Shown: positions 44,530 to 54,778 of the stretch, one piece after another
Position numbering within the stretch: position 1 is the first letter of the stretch
Layout: each line of letters begins with the position of its first letter
Origin: Rhodothermales bacterium
GTDB lineage: Bacteria; Bacteroidota; Rhodothermia; Rhodothermales; VXPQ01
DNA length: 59,175 nt
Assembly: GCA_022821845.1 (NCBI GenBank)
Contig: JAJECT010000002.1
Coordinates: forward strand, 1-59,175
Reading direction: 5' to 3'
Notes under the pieces: model-generated
Told to the model about the DNA's origin: nothing
The model's database searches: none
The model's input: only the letters and a program-made list of their open reading frames with translations
Position numbers and translations under genes: made by a program

Positions 44530-44566
44530 GGATACGCTGATCAAGCCCGCGAAGCGCAGCGTATCC
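44530..44566. repeat. 37-bp palindromic miniature of the TIR element
   Basis: GGATACGCTG at 44530-44539 and CAGCGTATCC at 44557-44566 form a perfect 10-bp inverted repeat around a 17-base centre that retains the ATCAAGCCCGCGAAGCG-type subterminal sequence of the big element. It looks like both termini joined with the middle lost. It lies 32 bases before the start of the DUF4175-like gene and could form a hairpin in its leader. Confidence 0.75.
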
Positions 44567-44597
44567 CATAAAATTCGTTCCTTGCGGTTTCTGCGGC

Positions 44598-47500
44598 ATG
44601 CACGACAACGCTTCTGAACTTCTAAAACGCATTCGAGGCCGCCTGCGCGCCACGGCCCGGCGCATGACCCTGGCCGAATTTCTTTTCGGGTGCGTCCTGA
44701 CCGCAGGCGCCATAGCCGGGCTGTGGCTTGCCGCAACGCTGATCGAGGCGGGATGGCGACTGGACGCCACGCCCCGGACCGTGCTGCTCCAGATCGTCGG
44801 ATGGACTGCGCTGGGCCTGCTGGCCTGGTTTCCCGGGCGCCCCCTGTTGATCCTGTCGGGGCTTTTGCGCGACCGGCCGCTCCATGCCGTCGCCCGCGAA
44901 ATCGGACAACGCATGCCGCGCATCGGGGATCGTCTCGTAAACCTGCTGGACCTTTCGGAAGGTCGGCACAGCAAGGCCCCGCCTCCCCTGCTGGATCAGG
45001 CCGTACGCATGCTGGGCGCCGAAGTCGAGGCGGTCTCGTTCGAAACCGTAGCCGACTTTTCCAAAGCGAAACGGAGCCTGCGTTTTGCGGCCATCCCTGT
45101 TGTCCTGTTGCTGGCCTTTCTCGCCGCCGCCCCTGGAACCTTTACGGGCGCCTCGGCCCGCCTTCTTTCGCCCGGCGTCCAGTTCGACCGCCCGGCTCCG
45201 TTCCAGCTGGACGTAACGCCCGGCGACGTCGAAATAGCAAAGGGCGCTTCCCTGGCCATCGAAGCCCGCGCAACGGGAACAGCGCGGCCCGACGCCGTCG
45301 AAATAGCGATCCGGCGCGAAAACGAAGACCATATCGAGACGTTTCGCCTGCGGGAAGATTCAAGCGGCGCCTTTCGGCATGAAATAGAAAATGTGCGGCG
45401 GCCCCTGCGCTATCGCGTGGCGGCGGCGCCCGTCGCCAGCGCATGGCATCGCGTATCCGTCGTAGACTATCCGCTTGTGCGCAGCCTGCGGATCGCCTTG
45501 CGCCCGCCAGCCTACGCCGGCCTGCCCGCGCAGCAGCTGGACCCGGACAGGGGCGACGTGTCGGGATTGCCCGGCACCCGGGTAACGCTCGACCTTGTCC
45601 TGGGCGGCTCCGAAACCGTCCGCGCCCGCCTCGCCTTCGACGACGGCGCCTCCGCGCCGCTCGAAATAAACGACGGACGCGCTGCAGGCGCCTTCGCGAT
45701 CACCCGAAGCGGGTCCTACCGGATCGTGCTGGAAAACGCCCGGGGCGTACAAAACCATGCCCCCATCGAGTACGCCATTTCCGCAGAGGAAGACCGCGCG
45801 CCGTCCATCGCGCTGGCGCGCCCGGAGGCGGACGCCTTGCTGGACGAAACGCTGCAACGCACGCTCGAAGGCAGCATCCGGGACGATTACGGCTTCCATG
45901 ACCTCGCGCTTTTCTACCGGCTTTCGGAGAGCCGTTTCGGCGCGCCTTCCGATGCGTTCGAAAAAATTCCGTTGCCCCTCCCCGATCCGCGCTTGCCGGA
46001 CCAGCGCCTTGCGTACGACTGGCTTATCGGCGAAACGACCTCCCTTGATCCCGTCCCGGGAGACGTAATCGAATACTTCGTGCGCGTACGCGACAACGAC
46101 GCCTGGGCAGGCTACAAGGCCGCGCAAACCCCCCCGCGATACCTCCGAATGCCCTCGCTCGCCGAACGGTACGAATCCTTGCGCGAAGAGCAGGAAGGGG
46201 TCGAATCCCGGCTCCTGGACATCATGGACGAGGCGGAGCAGCTGGACGAACAATTCGACGAACTGCGCGACGAGGTGCGCAATAAACAGCGCGCGGACTG
46301 GGAGGAGCAGCGACAGCTTGAGCAAATCGAACAGCGGCACCGGCGCATGGAGGAGCAGGTAAACGACCTTGCCGAACAGGTCGAATCCATGAATCGCGCG
46401 GCGGAGCGCAACAACCTGCTAAGCGAGGAAACGCTTTCGCTGTACCGGGAGATGCAGCAGGTCGTGGAGGAAATCGATTCGCCTGAACTGAGGGAAGCCA
46501 TGGCGCAATTGCAGGAGGCCATCGCCAACATGGATCTGACGCAGATTCAGGAAGCCGTCGAGCAGTTCGAATTCAGCGAAACGCAGTACCGGGAGCGCCT
46601 GGAGCGAACCCTTGAATTGTTCAAAAACCTGCGGGCGCAGCAAAGCCTCGAAGAAGCGGCGCGCAGGGCCGAGGAACTGGCGCGTCAGCAAGAACGCATG
46701 GAGGAAGAAACCGCCGAACTGGCGCAGCAACAGGAAACGGAGAACCTGTCGGAGGAGACAGGCGAGGGGAGCGAAGAGAACGAGGCGGACGCGCCTTCCG
46801 AACAAGCCCCCGAAACGCCCGCGGGCGAAAACGAAACCGGCGCGGCGGAAGAACCCTCCGGGCAGGAACGGCTTGCCGAGCGGCAGGAAAGCGCCGTCGA
46901 AGAAATGCAACAGCTGGAAGAATTGATGAAGGAGGCGCAAAGGCGGATCGAAGAAATGCAGCACGGCCCGGCTCGCGACATGCAACAATTGAACCGCTCG
47001 ATGCAGGAGCAGGACATGCCGCGGCAATTGCGGGAAAACGCGGATCAGCTGCGCTCCGACCAGCTCGACGAGGCGCAATCCGGGCAGCAGCAGATGCAAC
47101 AATGGTTGCGGCGCCTCCAGAACGACCTGACCAATATGCAGCAGGGCATGCAGGGCGCGCAGCGGCAAATCAACCTGGCGGGACTCCGGCGCGCGCTCGG
47201 CGACGTGCTCACGCTCTCGCAGGAACAGGAATCGCTCCGTAAAAATCTTCTGGAGCATGTTTCGAACCAGCCGTCGCTACGGGAGGACGCCCGCCTGCAG
47301 GATGCGTTGTCGGCAGGGTTCGCCACCGTCATCGACTCCCTGCGAAGCCTTGAAAAGAACATTCCCCAACTCAGTCGGGAAGTGCAACGGCTGTCGGGAC
47401 AAGCGCTTATGGAAATGGAGCGCGCCACAAGCGCCATGACGGAGCGGTCCGTCGGCGAGGCGGGCGGCCACCAGACCGCCTCCATGATGCACCTGAACGA

Positions 47501-48119
47501 ACTGGCCTTGCTACTGGCGGGCGTACTCGATCAGCTCATGAATCAGCAGGGATCTGGCGGAGGCGGCAGCATGCAGCAGGTCCTCCAGCAAATGCAGCAA
47601 ATGGCGCAGCAGCAACAGCAACTGAACCAGCAAATCCAGCAATTTCTGAACGACATGCAAGGAAGTCGTCTCGGAAACGATATGGAACAGCGCCTCGCGC
47701 AAATGCGCGCGCAACAGCAAGCCATACGGGATCAACTGGGGCAGGTGCGGCGCAATCCGGAAGCCCGCGGCAAATTGCTGGGCGACCTGGACAAAATCGC
47801 CGACGACATGGAAGAAACGCTGCGCGAACTGGAAGCGCGCCGCGTAGCGCCGCGAACGATCCAACGGCAACGCCAGATTCTGCAACGCCTGCTGGACGCC
47901 CAGCGCTCCATGCACGAACGAGGCCGCGAACGTCGGAGAGAAGCGCGCGAAGGGCAAGACGCGCCCCGCGTCGCGCCCCCCGACGCCCTTCCCGAAGACC
48001 CGGCGGACAAACTGCATCGCGACCTCATCCGGGCGCTAGAAAGCGGCTACGCGCCCGACTTCGAAGAGCGGATCCGGCGCTATTTCGAGATGCTCCAGCG
48101 CGAGCGGCAGGAACCGTGA
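44598..48119 (+). CDS. Large DUF4175-like membrane protein with long Gln/Glu-rich helical region
   Basis: A 1173-residue protein. The N-terminus has two or three membrane helices (about 27-50, 63-80 and 163-180), followed by an Ig-like/beta region to about residue 520 (repeated strands such as YPLVRSLRIALRPPAYAG). The remaining 600 or so residues are extremely rich in Gln, Glu, Arg and Met, arranged in coiled coils (EQLDEQFDELRDEVRNKQ, then QQMQQWLRRLQNDLTNMQQG) with an acidic spacer near 715-760. This is the layout of DUF4175 proteins, whose role is unknown. The long periplasmic or cytoplasmic helical tail suggests a scaffold. Confidence 0.75.
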   Translation: MHDNASELLKRIRGRLRATARRMTLAEFLFGCVLTAGAIAGLWLAATLIEAGWRLDATPRTVLLQIVGWTALGLLAWFPGRPLLILSGLLRDRPLHAVAREIGQRMPRIGDRLVNLLDLSEGRHSKAPPPLLDQAVRMLGAEVEAVSFETVADFSKAKRSLRFAAIPVVLLLAFLAAAPGTFTGASARLLSPGVQFDRPAPFQLDVTPGDVEIAKGASLAIEARATGTARPDAVEIAIRRENEDHIETFRLREDSSGAFRHEIENVRRPLRYRVAAAPVASAWHRVSVVDYPLVRSLRIALRPPAYAGLPAQQLDPDRGDVSGLPGTRVTLDLVLGGSETVRARLAFDDGASAPLEINDGRAAGAFAITRSGSYRIVLENARGVQNHAPIEYAISAEEDRAPSIALARPEADALLDETLQRTLEGSIRDDYGFHDLALFYRLSESRFGAPSDAFEKIPLPLPDPRLPDQRLAYDWLIGETTSLDPVPGDVIEYFVRVRDNDAWAGYKAAQTPPRYLRMPSLAERYESLREEQEGVESRLLDIMDEAEQLDEQFDELRDEVRNKQRADWEEQRQLEQIEQRHRRMEEQVNDLAEQVESMNRAAERNNLLSEETLSLYREMQQVVEEIDSPELREAMAQLQEAIANMDLTQIQEAVEQFEFSETQYRERLERTLELFKNLRAQQSLEEAARRAEELARQQERMEEETAELAQQQETENLSEETGEGSEENEADAPSEQAPETPAGENETGAAEEPSGQERLAERQESAVEEMQQLEELMKEAQRRIEEMQHGPARDMQQLNRSMQEQDMPRQLRENADQLRSDQLDEAQSGQQQMQQWLRRLQNDLTNMQQGMQGAQRQINLAGLRRALGDVLTLSQEQESLRKNLLEHVSNQPSLREDARLQDALSAGFATVIDSLRSLEKNIPQLSREVQRLSGQALMEMERATSAMTERSVGEAGGHQTASMMHLNELALLLAGVLDQLMNQQGSGGGGSMQQVLQQMQQMAQQQQQLNQQIQQFLNDMQGSRLGNDMEQRLAQMRAQQQAIRDQLGQVRRNPEARGKLLGDLDKIADDMEETLRELEARRVAPRTIQRQRQILQRLLDAQRSMHERGRERRREAREGQDAPRVAPPDALPEDPADKLHRDLIRALESGYAPDFEERIRRYFEMLQRERQEP

Positions 48120-48153
48120 CCCGACGGCAAAAAAGGTCCTTCTTCTCCGCAAC

Positions 48154-48184
48154 TTGGAAAATCAGTTTGCTTTTAGTATATTTC
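48154..48184 (+). promoter_or_regulatory. Candidate Bacteroidota-type promoter before the GT5-like gene
   Basis: TTG at 48154-48156 and TATATTTC at 48177-48184 are separated by 20 bases, resembling the Bacteroidota sigma-A pattern TTG ... TAnnTTTG (last base C). Transcription would start close to 48190, about 45 bases before the ATG at 48237. The assignment is by eye and rests on one site. Confidence 0.35.
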
Positions 48185-48236
48185 TTCGTTACGTGCAGCC
48201 TCTTTTGATCGTTACACATTCTGGCATACCAATCCC

Positions 48237-49004
48237 ATGAAGCTTCTCTTCGTATCCGATGAGGTCACTCCTTTTGTAAAATCTTCCGCCGCCGCAACGA
48301 TCGTTCGAAGTCTCTCCGAGCAACTCCAGGAGGAGGGAGGGTGCGAAATGCGTATTATGATGCCGCGCTACGGCGTGGTCAGCCAGCGCAAGAATCGCCT
48401 GCACGAAGTAATTCGCCTTTCTGGAACGCGCATCGAAATGGGCGCGCGTACGGAAACGCTCAAAGTCAAAGTGGCCTCGATTCCGGGCGCGCGCTTGCAA
48501 GTCTATTTCATGGACAACGATTATTATTTCAAGCGCAAAGGCGTGTATCGCACGGCGCAGAACCCGCAATTTTTCGAAGACAATCTGGAGCGGGCGCTGT
48601 TTTTCGGGCGGGCGGCGCTCGAAACGATCCGTAAACTGGGCTGGGCCCCGGACGTTATTCATGCGTTCGGGTGGTTGAGCGGTTTTATCCCCATGCTCTT
48701 GCAAACCGAATACGCCGGCGACGACATTCTGGCGAACGCGCAAAGCGTATTCACGGCGCACGCGACGCCTTTCGACAACGCGATCGACGAAGCCTTCGCG
48801 GAAACCGAACGCCTGGAGCGCGGCGCGGCGCTGGTCGGCAAGAATCCGAACCACGTGGGCAACCTGTTCGCGGACGCCGCCATCGCCCTCCCGCAGGACG
48901 AAGACGCGCCGGGCGGCGCGTTGTCCTTTGGCGATACGCCCGCGGAGCAAGCCGCAACGGCCCGGGCGACGTACGAACAGTTGCTAAGCAAGGCTGCCGC
49001 CTGA
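48237..49004 (+). CDS. Short GT5 (glycogen/starch synthase N-terminal domain) protein
   Basis: A 255-residue protein starting MKLLFVSDEVTPFVKSS, the N-terminal Rossmann domain of GT5 glycogen synthases (MPRYGVVSQRKNRLHEV, then PDVIHAFGWLSGFIPMLL for the acceptor side). The second GT-B domain, with the ADP-glucose-binding residues, is wholly absent. The length is normal for a Bacteroidota-specific family that keeps only this domain and is often annotated glycogen synthase, so this is not a truncated gene. Independent catalysis is doubtful; role unknown. In relatives it commonly precedes a DUF4270 lipoprotein gene, as here. Confidence 0.75.
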   Translation: MKLLFVSDEVTPFVKSSAAATIVRSLSEQLQEEGGCEMRIMMPRYGVVSQRKNRLHEVIRLSGTRIEMGARTETLKVKVASIPGARLQVYFMDNDYYFKRKGVYRTAQNPQFFEDNLERALFFGRAALETIRKLGWAPDVIHAFGWLSGFIPMLLQTEYAGDDILANAQSVFTAHATPFDNAIDEAFAETERLERGAALVGKNPNHVGNLFADAAIALPQDEDAPGGALSFGDTPAEQAATARATYEQLLSKAAA

Positions 49005-49107
49005 ATTACGCGCCGGTTTGCGCGCGCTTGCAGGGAACCCGCGCGCGTTTTGCGCATACGCAACGTTTGCCCTTTCGCAATAAAATCCGGTCGATGTCGT
49101 TCCTCAT

Positions 49108-49362
49108 GGGATACGCTGATTAAATCCGCGAAGCTCAGAGGCTGAGAGGGGTGCGCTGGCAAGGAATGACGAAGCAATGTGGCAGGCCCCACATAATGAG
49201 GAATGACACAGCCAGCGTGCCCCTCGCAGCCTCCCGAAGGGCGCGTCACGGACGTAACGTACCGAACCTACGGTTTTTTCTACTCGTTTCAACAATGCAA
49301 GCATGACATCCTTGATATGCGGCAGTGACGCGCTGAGCGAAGTGGCTTTGATCAGAGTATCC
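49108..49362 (+). repeat. Complete 255-bp non-coding element with terminal inverted repeats
   Basis: It begins GGGATACGCTGATTAAATCC and ends GGCTTTGATCAGAGTATCCC, imperfect terminal inverted repeats of about 20 bp. An internal imperfect palindrome spans 49141-49230 (GCTGAGAGGGGTGCGCTGGC versus the complement of GCCAGCGTGCCCCTCGCAGC), with a TGTGG/CCACA hairpin at its tip. No reading frame of note is present. Size and structure are those of a miniature inverted-repeat transposable element or a long palindromic repeat. It fills most of the 396-base gap 49005-49400, between the GT5-like and DUF4270-like genes. Confidence 0.9.
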
Positions 49363-49400
49363 CAATGGGACCGGATCGTTTACGCCAACACTGCGCCCGC

Positions 49401-50594
49401 GTGAAGACTGCATTTTCCACCCTGTTCGCATGCGTCTGCATGGGCGCCCTGCTGGGCGCCTGCGACGATCCCGCAAACGTGGGCGGGGACCTGCTTGGCG
49501 CCGCCGGGGGCGAACCGGTCAACGCCGTCGAATCCCTCTCGGCCTTGCGCGCGGCGGAATGGACCCCGTCCGACCGGCCTGCGCGCGTACTGGCGGGCAT
49601 GGTGGACGATCCCATGCTCGGCCAGTACGAAGTGCAGGGATATTTCGACGTAACGGCCCTCACCTCCGAGGAATTTCGGGCGGGCGGCGTCGAATCCGTC
49701 GAATTGCGTCTGCGCCGCACGTACGTATACGGCGACTCGACCAGTACGATGCAAGCTGCGTTGCGGCAAATCGACGAAGCCTGGGAGGCGGACGACCTGT
49801 CCGTCGGGGCCTCGTTCGCCACCGGGCCCGTTATTACCGAATTCGCCTTCCTGGCCACGGATACGCTGGTCGTCGTTCCCCTGCCCGATTCCTGGGTTGC
49901 CGAGCACGACGCCGCGCTCAGGAACGAGGACGTCGGGAATCTTTTGCATGGTTTCCGGATCGACCCCATTGCAGGCAACGCCGTGGTCGGATTCGGCCCG
50001 CAGCGTTCTTTCCTGTTCGCTTCCACCGGTTCGGACTCGCTTTCCCATCCGCTTGGGCGGGCCTATCCTTTCGTGTCCCGCGCGGCCCCGGCGGCTATGC
50101 CCGAAGGCCGATTCCTCATGCAGGCAGGCATTGGACCCACGCCCGAATTTTCCCTGTCTGTCTCCAGCGAGGTTCATGCGCCGGGAGATCCCCTTTCTGT
50201 GAACCGGGCACGCTTCGCGCTGTGGGCGGACACCCTGACGCTCCGGCAAAACGCGCCGGCGCATTTCGAACGCCCCCTGATCCGTACGCTGGACCTGTAT
50301 GCGCGCGCGCCGGGCGACACATCCTACGTCGTGCTGGGCCGCAGCACGATGGACGAGGAGGGCCGCTTCGTATTCGAGGGCCCCGGGCTGGCTCGCATGA
50401 TCGAGGACCGAATTGCAGAAGACATGGTCTTCGAACTCCGCATGCCCAACCCGGTCAATTTGCCCACCTCGCTCGTCTCGGACAACGCAAGTTATTACTA
50501 TTATTACAGTTCGCTGAATCCTGTGCTGTTGTACGACGCCGACGCCAACGAGCGGACGCCCGCCGGATTCATCACGCTTACCCCGATCTATTGA
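49401..50594 (+). CDS. DUF4270-like outer-surface lipoprotein
   Basis: A 397-residue lipoprotein when started at the GTG at 49401, which puts the signal peptide at the very N-terminus and the lipobox LGAC at Cys21. An ATG at 49365 in frame would add a 12-residue head and begins only 2 bases after the TIR element. The mature part is beta-rich (VESVELRLRRTYVYGDST, VLGRSTMDEEGRFVFEGPG) and ends with NASYYYYYSSLNPVLLYD, in keeping with DUF4270. Location after the GT5-like gene matches the usual Bacteroidota pairing. Function is unknown. Confidence 0.7.
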   Translation: MKTAFSTLFACVCMGALLGACDDPANVGGDLLGAAGGEPVNAVESLSALRAAEWTPSDRPARVLAGMVDDPMLGQYEVQGYFDVTALTSEEFRAGGVESVELRLRRTYVYGDSTSTMQAALRQIDEAWEADDLSVGASFATGPVITEFAFLATDTLVVVPLPDSWVAEHDAALRNEDVGNLLHGFRIDPIAGNAVVGFGPQRSFLFASTGSDSLSHPLGRAYPFVSRAAPAAMPEGRFLMQAGIGPTPEFSLSVSSEVHAPGDPLSVNRARFALWADTLTLRQNAPAHFERPLIRTLDLYARAPGDTSYVVLGRSTMDEEGRFVFEGPGLARMIEDRIAEDMVFELRMPNPVNLPTSLVSDNASYYYYYSSLNPVLLYDADANERTPAGFITLTPIY

Positions 50595-50613
50595 CCGGCC
50601 CCGTCGAATCGCA

Positions 50614-51984
50614 ATGCCCTTGTCCCCGTACTTTAGCACAGGATCCGGTCCCGGCCGCTTCGTCCGGTCGCCCGCGGCGTACGCCGTTCTGTGCCTTGTC
50701 GCCGGCCTCTTCGCCGTAGCGCCGGCCGGCGCGCAAGACGCCCGCGACGGCTCGTTGTATTCCCGCTTCGGCATTGGCGCGTTGCAGGTTCATACGGGCG
50801 GACAGGGCGCAGGCATCGGCCACGCCGGATACGCGCTGCATTCGTTGCAATACGTGAATCCGAACAATCCGGGCGCCTGGGCCGATCAGGCGCTCACCCG
50901 GCTTTCGGCGGGCTTCGCCTACCAGAGCCTGGAGATTTCCGACGCAAGCGACGAAACCAGTCGGCTGGCGTCGGGCCAACTCAGCGGCATACAGATCGGT
51001 TTCCCGATCCTCGAACGGAAACTGGGCGTGGCGCTGGGATTCGCTCCGTTTTCCCGCGTGAGTTACCATGTGGGCAACGACGGCGTATTGTATTCCGGGG
51101 ACCCGGCCCGGCCCGATACGGTGGGATACCGCGTCAATTTTTTCGGATCGGGAGGCATACAGCAAATTACGGGCGGACTGGGATACAAGGTCCATCCCAA
51201 TATTCGCGTGGGGGCGGCGCTCAACGCCCTCTTCGGCATCATCGACGACGGACGGGAAACCATCTTTTTCGAGGGCGCTTCCGCCCCGCCGTTTCTGGAC
51301 ACCCATCTTGAGACCTCGACGCGATTGCATGGGTTTTCGGCTACGTTCGGGGCCTTGTTCAGCGTCCAGGGCGTATTGGCGGACGACGATTACGTCACGG
51401 CGGGCGCGGCCTTTACGCTCCCCGCGACCCTTTCGGGCGAACGGGTTACTTCGCTGGGACTAAACCTCGACAGGGATACGCTGGGCACGACCGTCTCCGG
51501 CTCCATCGACATCCCCTGGCAACTGGGCCTGGGCGTAGCGTATTATCCCGATGCGCGATGGACCGTGTCGGCAGGGGGCAAGATCGCTCCGTGGACCAAT
51601 ATGGAAAGCACGATTCCCTTGCCGGGCTATCGGCCCGGAACCGAACAGGGATTGTCGAACGCCATACAAATCGGAACCGGCTTCGAATTCCTCCCGGCGG
51701 GCAACGACCTGCTTGCGGCGTGGCCTGCGCGCATTGCCTATCGCTTCGGAATTTCCTGGGATCGGGCGTATATTTCGCCAGACCGGAATACGAACATCGA
51801 AACCCTTATGGCGTCGGCGGGCTTTGGCTTGCCCACGCTTGTGCCCGGGGCGCGCCTCGACCTGAACATGCAGGTAGGCATGCGCGGCGCAGCCAGCGAC
51901 AATCTCGTCCGCGACGTATTCTACCGATTGTCTATGTCGGTGAATATTGGCGAACGCTGGTTCCAGACCCCGAAATTGCGTTAA
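50614..51984 (+). CDS. Outer-membrane beta-barrel protein (FadL/PorV-like layout)
   Basis: A 456-residue protein with a long signal region (about 1-41, ending APAGAQ). It then has the opening DGSLYSRFGIGALQVHTGGQGAGIGHAGYAL typical of FadL-, PorV- and OmpP1-like barrels in Bacteroidota, and multiple amphipathic strands (GLGYKVHPNIRVGAALNALF, LGLGVAYYPDARWTVSAGGK). It ends in SMSVNIGERWF plus a short tail. The substrate is unknown. It is 19 bases after the DUF4270-like gene, and the two may form one surface system. Confidence 0.65.
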   Translation: MPLSPYFSTGSGPGRFVRSPAAYAVLCLVAGLFAVAPAGAQDARDGSLYSRFGIGALQVHTGGQGAGIGHAGYALHSLQYVNPNNPGAWADQALTRLSAGFAYQSLEISDASDETSRLASGQLSGIQIGFPILERKLGVALGFAPFSRVSYHVGNDGVLYSGDPARPDTVGYRVNFFGSGGIQQITGGLGYKVHPNIRVGAALNALFGIIDDGRETIFFEGASAPPFLDTHLETSTRLHGFSATFGALFSVQGVLADDDYVTAGAAFTLPATLSGERVTSLGLNLDRDTLGTTVSGSIDIPWQLGLGVAYYPDARWTVSAGGKIAPWTNMESTIPLPGYRPGTEQGLSNAIQIGTGFEFLPAGNDLLAAWPARIAYRFGISWDRAYISPDRNTNIETLMASAGFGLPTLVPGARLDLNMQVGMRGAASDNLVRDVFYRLSMSVNIGERWFQTPKLR

Positions 51985-52045
51985 TTACAAGGATGTAGCG
52001 TAACCACCGGCAGACCTTATCCTTTTCACGAGACGAGCTTTAATC

Positions 52046-53398
52046 ATGCGACGCATTGCAAAGCATATCCCTCTTTGCGCCGAGGGCCTCATCGCATTTT
52101 TACTGATTGCGGCTGCATGGGCCGTCGGACCGGCGCAGCCTGTCCTTGCCCAATCCGACGAGGCGAACGCCGTGAGCACCCAGGACAAAGGCATGCACTA
52201 CAGCCTCTACTACGAGGATTTCAAGAACAGAAATTATTTGAGCGCGCTGCCCAACCTCCACTGGGTCCTGGAAAACGCTGCGGACTATCCCCGGAACGAC
52301 GACCGGAATTTCGAACGCGCCGTGGAACTCTACGCCGCGCTGGCCGAAGAAGCGCCAAGCGAAGAGGGCAAGCAGGCCTACCTCGATTCGGCCTACGTCT
52401 GGTTTGATCGATCCATTGCCCGGATGAAGGGAAGCGCCATCGAGTTCGACGAATCCCAGTGGATGCTCAGCAAGGGCCGCTTCCTTCAGGAGCACCAGCA
52501 GGCGCTGAGCGGCGACCCGCCCACCTTCGCGGAGGTCTACAACGAGGTCTACGCCATGATCGGGTGCAACATCGACGCGTACTATGTGCGGATCATCATC
52601 GACGACGCCGCCCGCAACGGCGACAAGCAGCGCGCCGTAAACCTGACCGACGAGGCGGAAGCATGCTATCCCGAGAATGCGGACGTCGCCGCATACCTCA
52701 CGGAAATACGCAACACGCTGTTCAGCACCCCGGAAGAGCGCCTTGAATTCCTCCAGACGCGCCTTGAAGCAGACCCGGAGAACGTCGAGGTGGCCGCAGA
52801 ACTGTTCGACATCTACCTTGAGCTGGGCTACCGCGACGAGGGCGCGGAACTCGGCGACCGCCTGCTCGAAATGGACCCCTCGCCCCTGACGTACCGCCGC
52901 CTTGGCGAACTGCATCTGCAGGACGGCAACGCCGCGCAAGCCACGTCCTATTACGAAGAAGCGCTCGCCATGCTTGGCGACGACGAGGACGCGACGGTCC
53001 GGCGAGACATTTTGTTCAACCTGGGGATCGCCCGGCAACAGGAAGGCGGCGTTTCCCAGGCGCGGTCCTTTTTCCGGCAAGCCATTCAACTGGACGCGAA
53101 CTTCGGGCAGGCCTACATCGCCATCGGGGACCTGTACGCCACCGCCGTATCGAATTGCGGAAGTTTCGAGCGGGAAGACCGGGCCGTGTACTGGCTGGCC
53201 GTGGATTACTACGAGCGAGCCCGGGCCATGGACTCCAGCGTAGCCGCGCAGGCAAACCAGAAAGTCGCTACGTACCGGCGCAGTTTCCCGGACCAGGAAG
53301 CCCTGTTCTTCAAAAGCTGGGAGCCCGGGCAATCCTATCAGGTGAATTACGGCTGCTACGCCTGGATCGCCGAAACGACCACCGTGCGCGCCCCGTAG
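52046..53398 (+). CDS. Secreted TPR protein
   Basis: A 450-residue protein with a signal peptide (about 1-36, ending VLAQ) followed by TPR units. Examples are YYEDFKNRNYLSALPNLHWVLENA, YRRLGELHLQDGNAAQATSYYEEAL, ILFNLGIARQQEGGVSQARSFFRQAIQLDANF and AYIAIGDLYATA. It has several cysteines (for example SNCGSFEREDRAVYW and NYGCYAWI) that could be oxidised in the periplasm. It is similar in style to Bacteroidota periplasmic TPR scaffolds; the partner is unknown. It lies 61 bases after the barrel gene and 80 before eno. Confidence 0.7.
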   Translation: MRRIAKHIPLCAEGLIAFLLIAAAWAVGPAQPVLAQSDEANAVSTQDKGMHYSLYYEDFKNRNYLSALPNLHWVLENAADYPRNDDRNFERAVELYAALAEEAPSEEGKQAYLDSAYVWFDRSIARMKGSAIEFDESQWMLSKGRFLQEHQQALSGDPPTFAEVYNEVYAMIGCNIDAYYVRIIIDDAARNGDKQRAVNLTDEAEACYPENADVAAYLTEIRNTLFSTPEERLEFLQTRLEADPENVEVAAELFDIYLELGYRDEGAELGDRLLEMDPSPLTYRRLGELHLQDGNAAQATSYYEEALAMLGDDEDATVRRDILFNLGIARQQEGGVSQARSFFRQAIQLDANFGQAYIAIGDLYATAVSNCGSFEREDRAVYWLAVDYYERARAMDSSVAAQANQKVATYRRSFPDQEALFFKSWEPGQSYQVNYGCYAWIAETTTVRAP

Positions 53399-53436
53399 CG
53401 GACTTGCTCAGCGCATCCTTGATCGCACTATTCTGA

Positions 53437-54759
<1,323 letters not shown>

Positions 54760-54778
54760 ACGATCGCGCCATAGCGAC

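Noticed and set aside
48237-49004. GT5-like gene as a truncated glycogen synthase pseudogene
   Set aside because: The length and end match a conserved short family in Bacteroidota; no remnant of the second domain follows.
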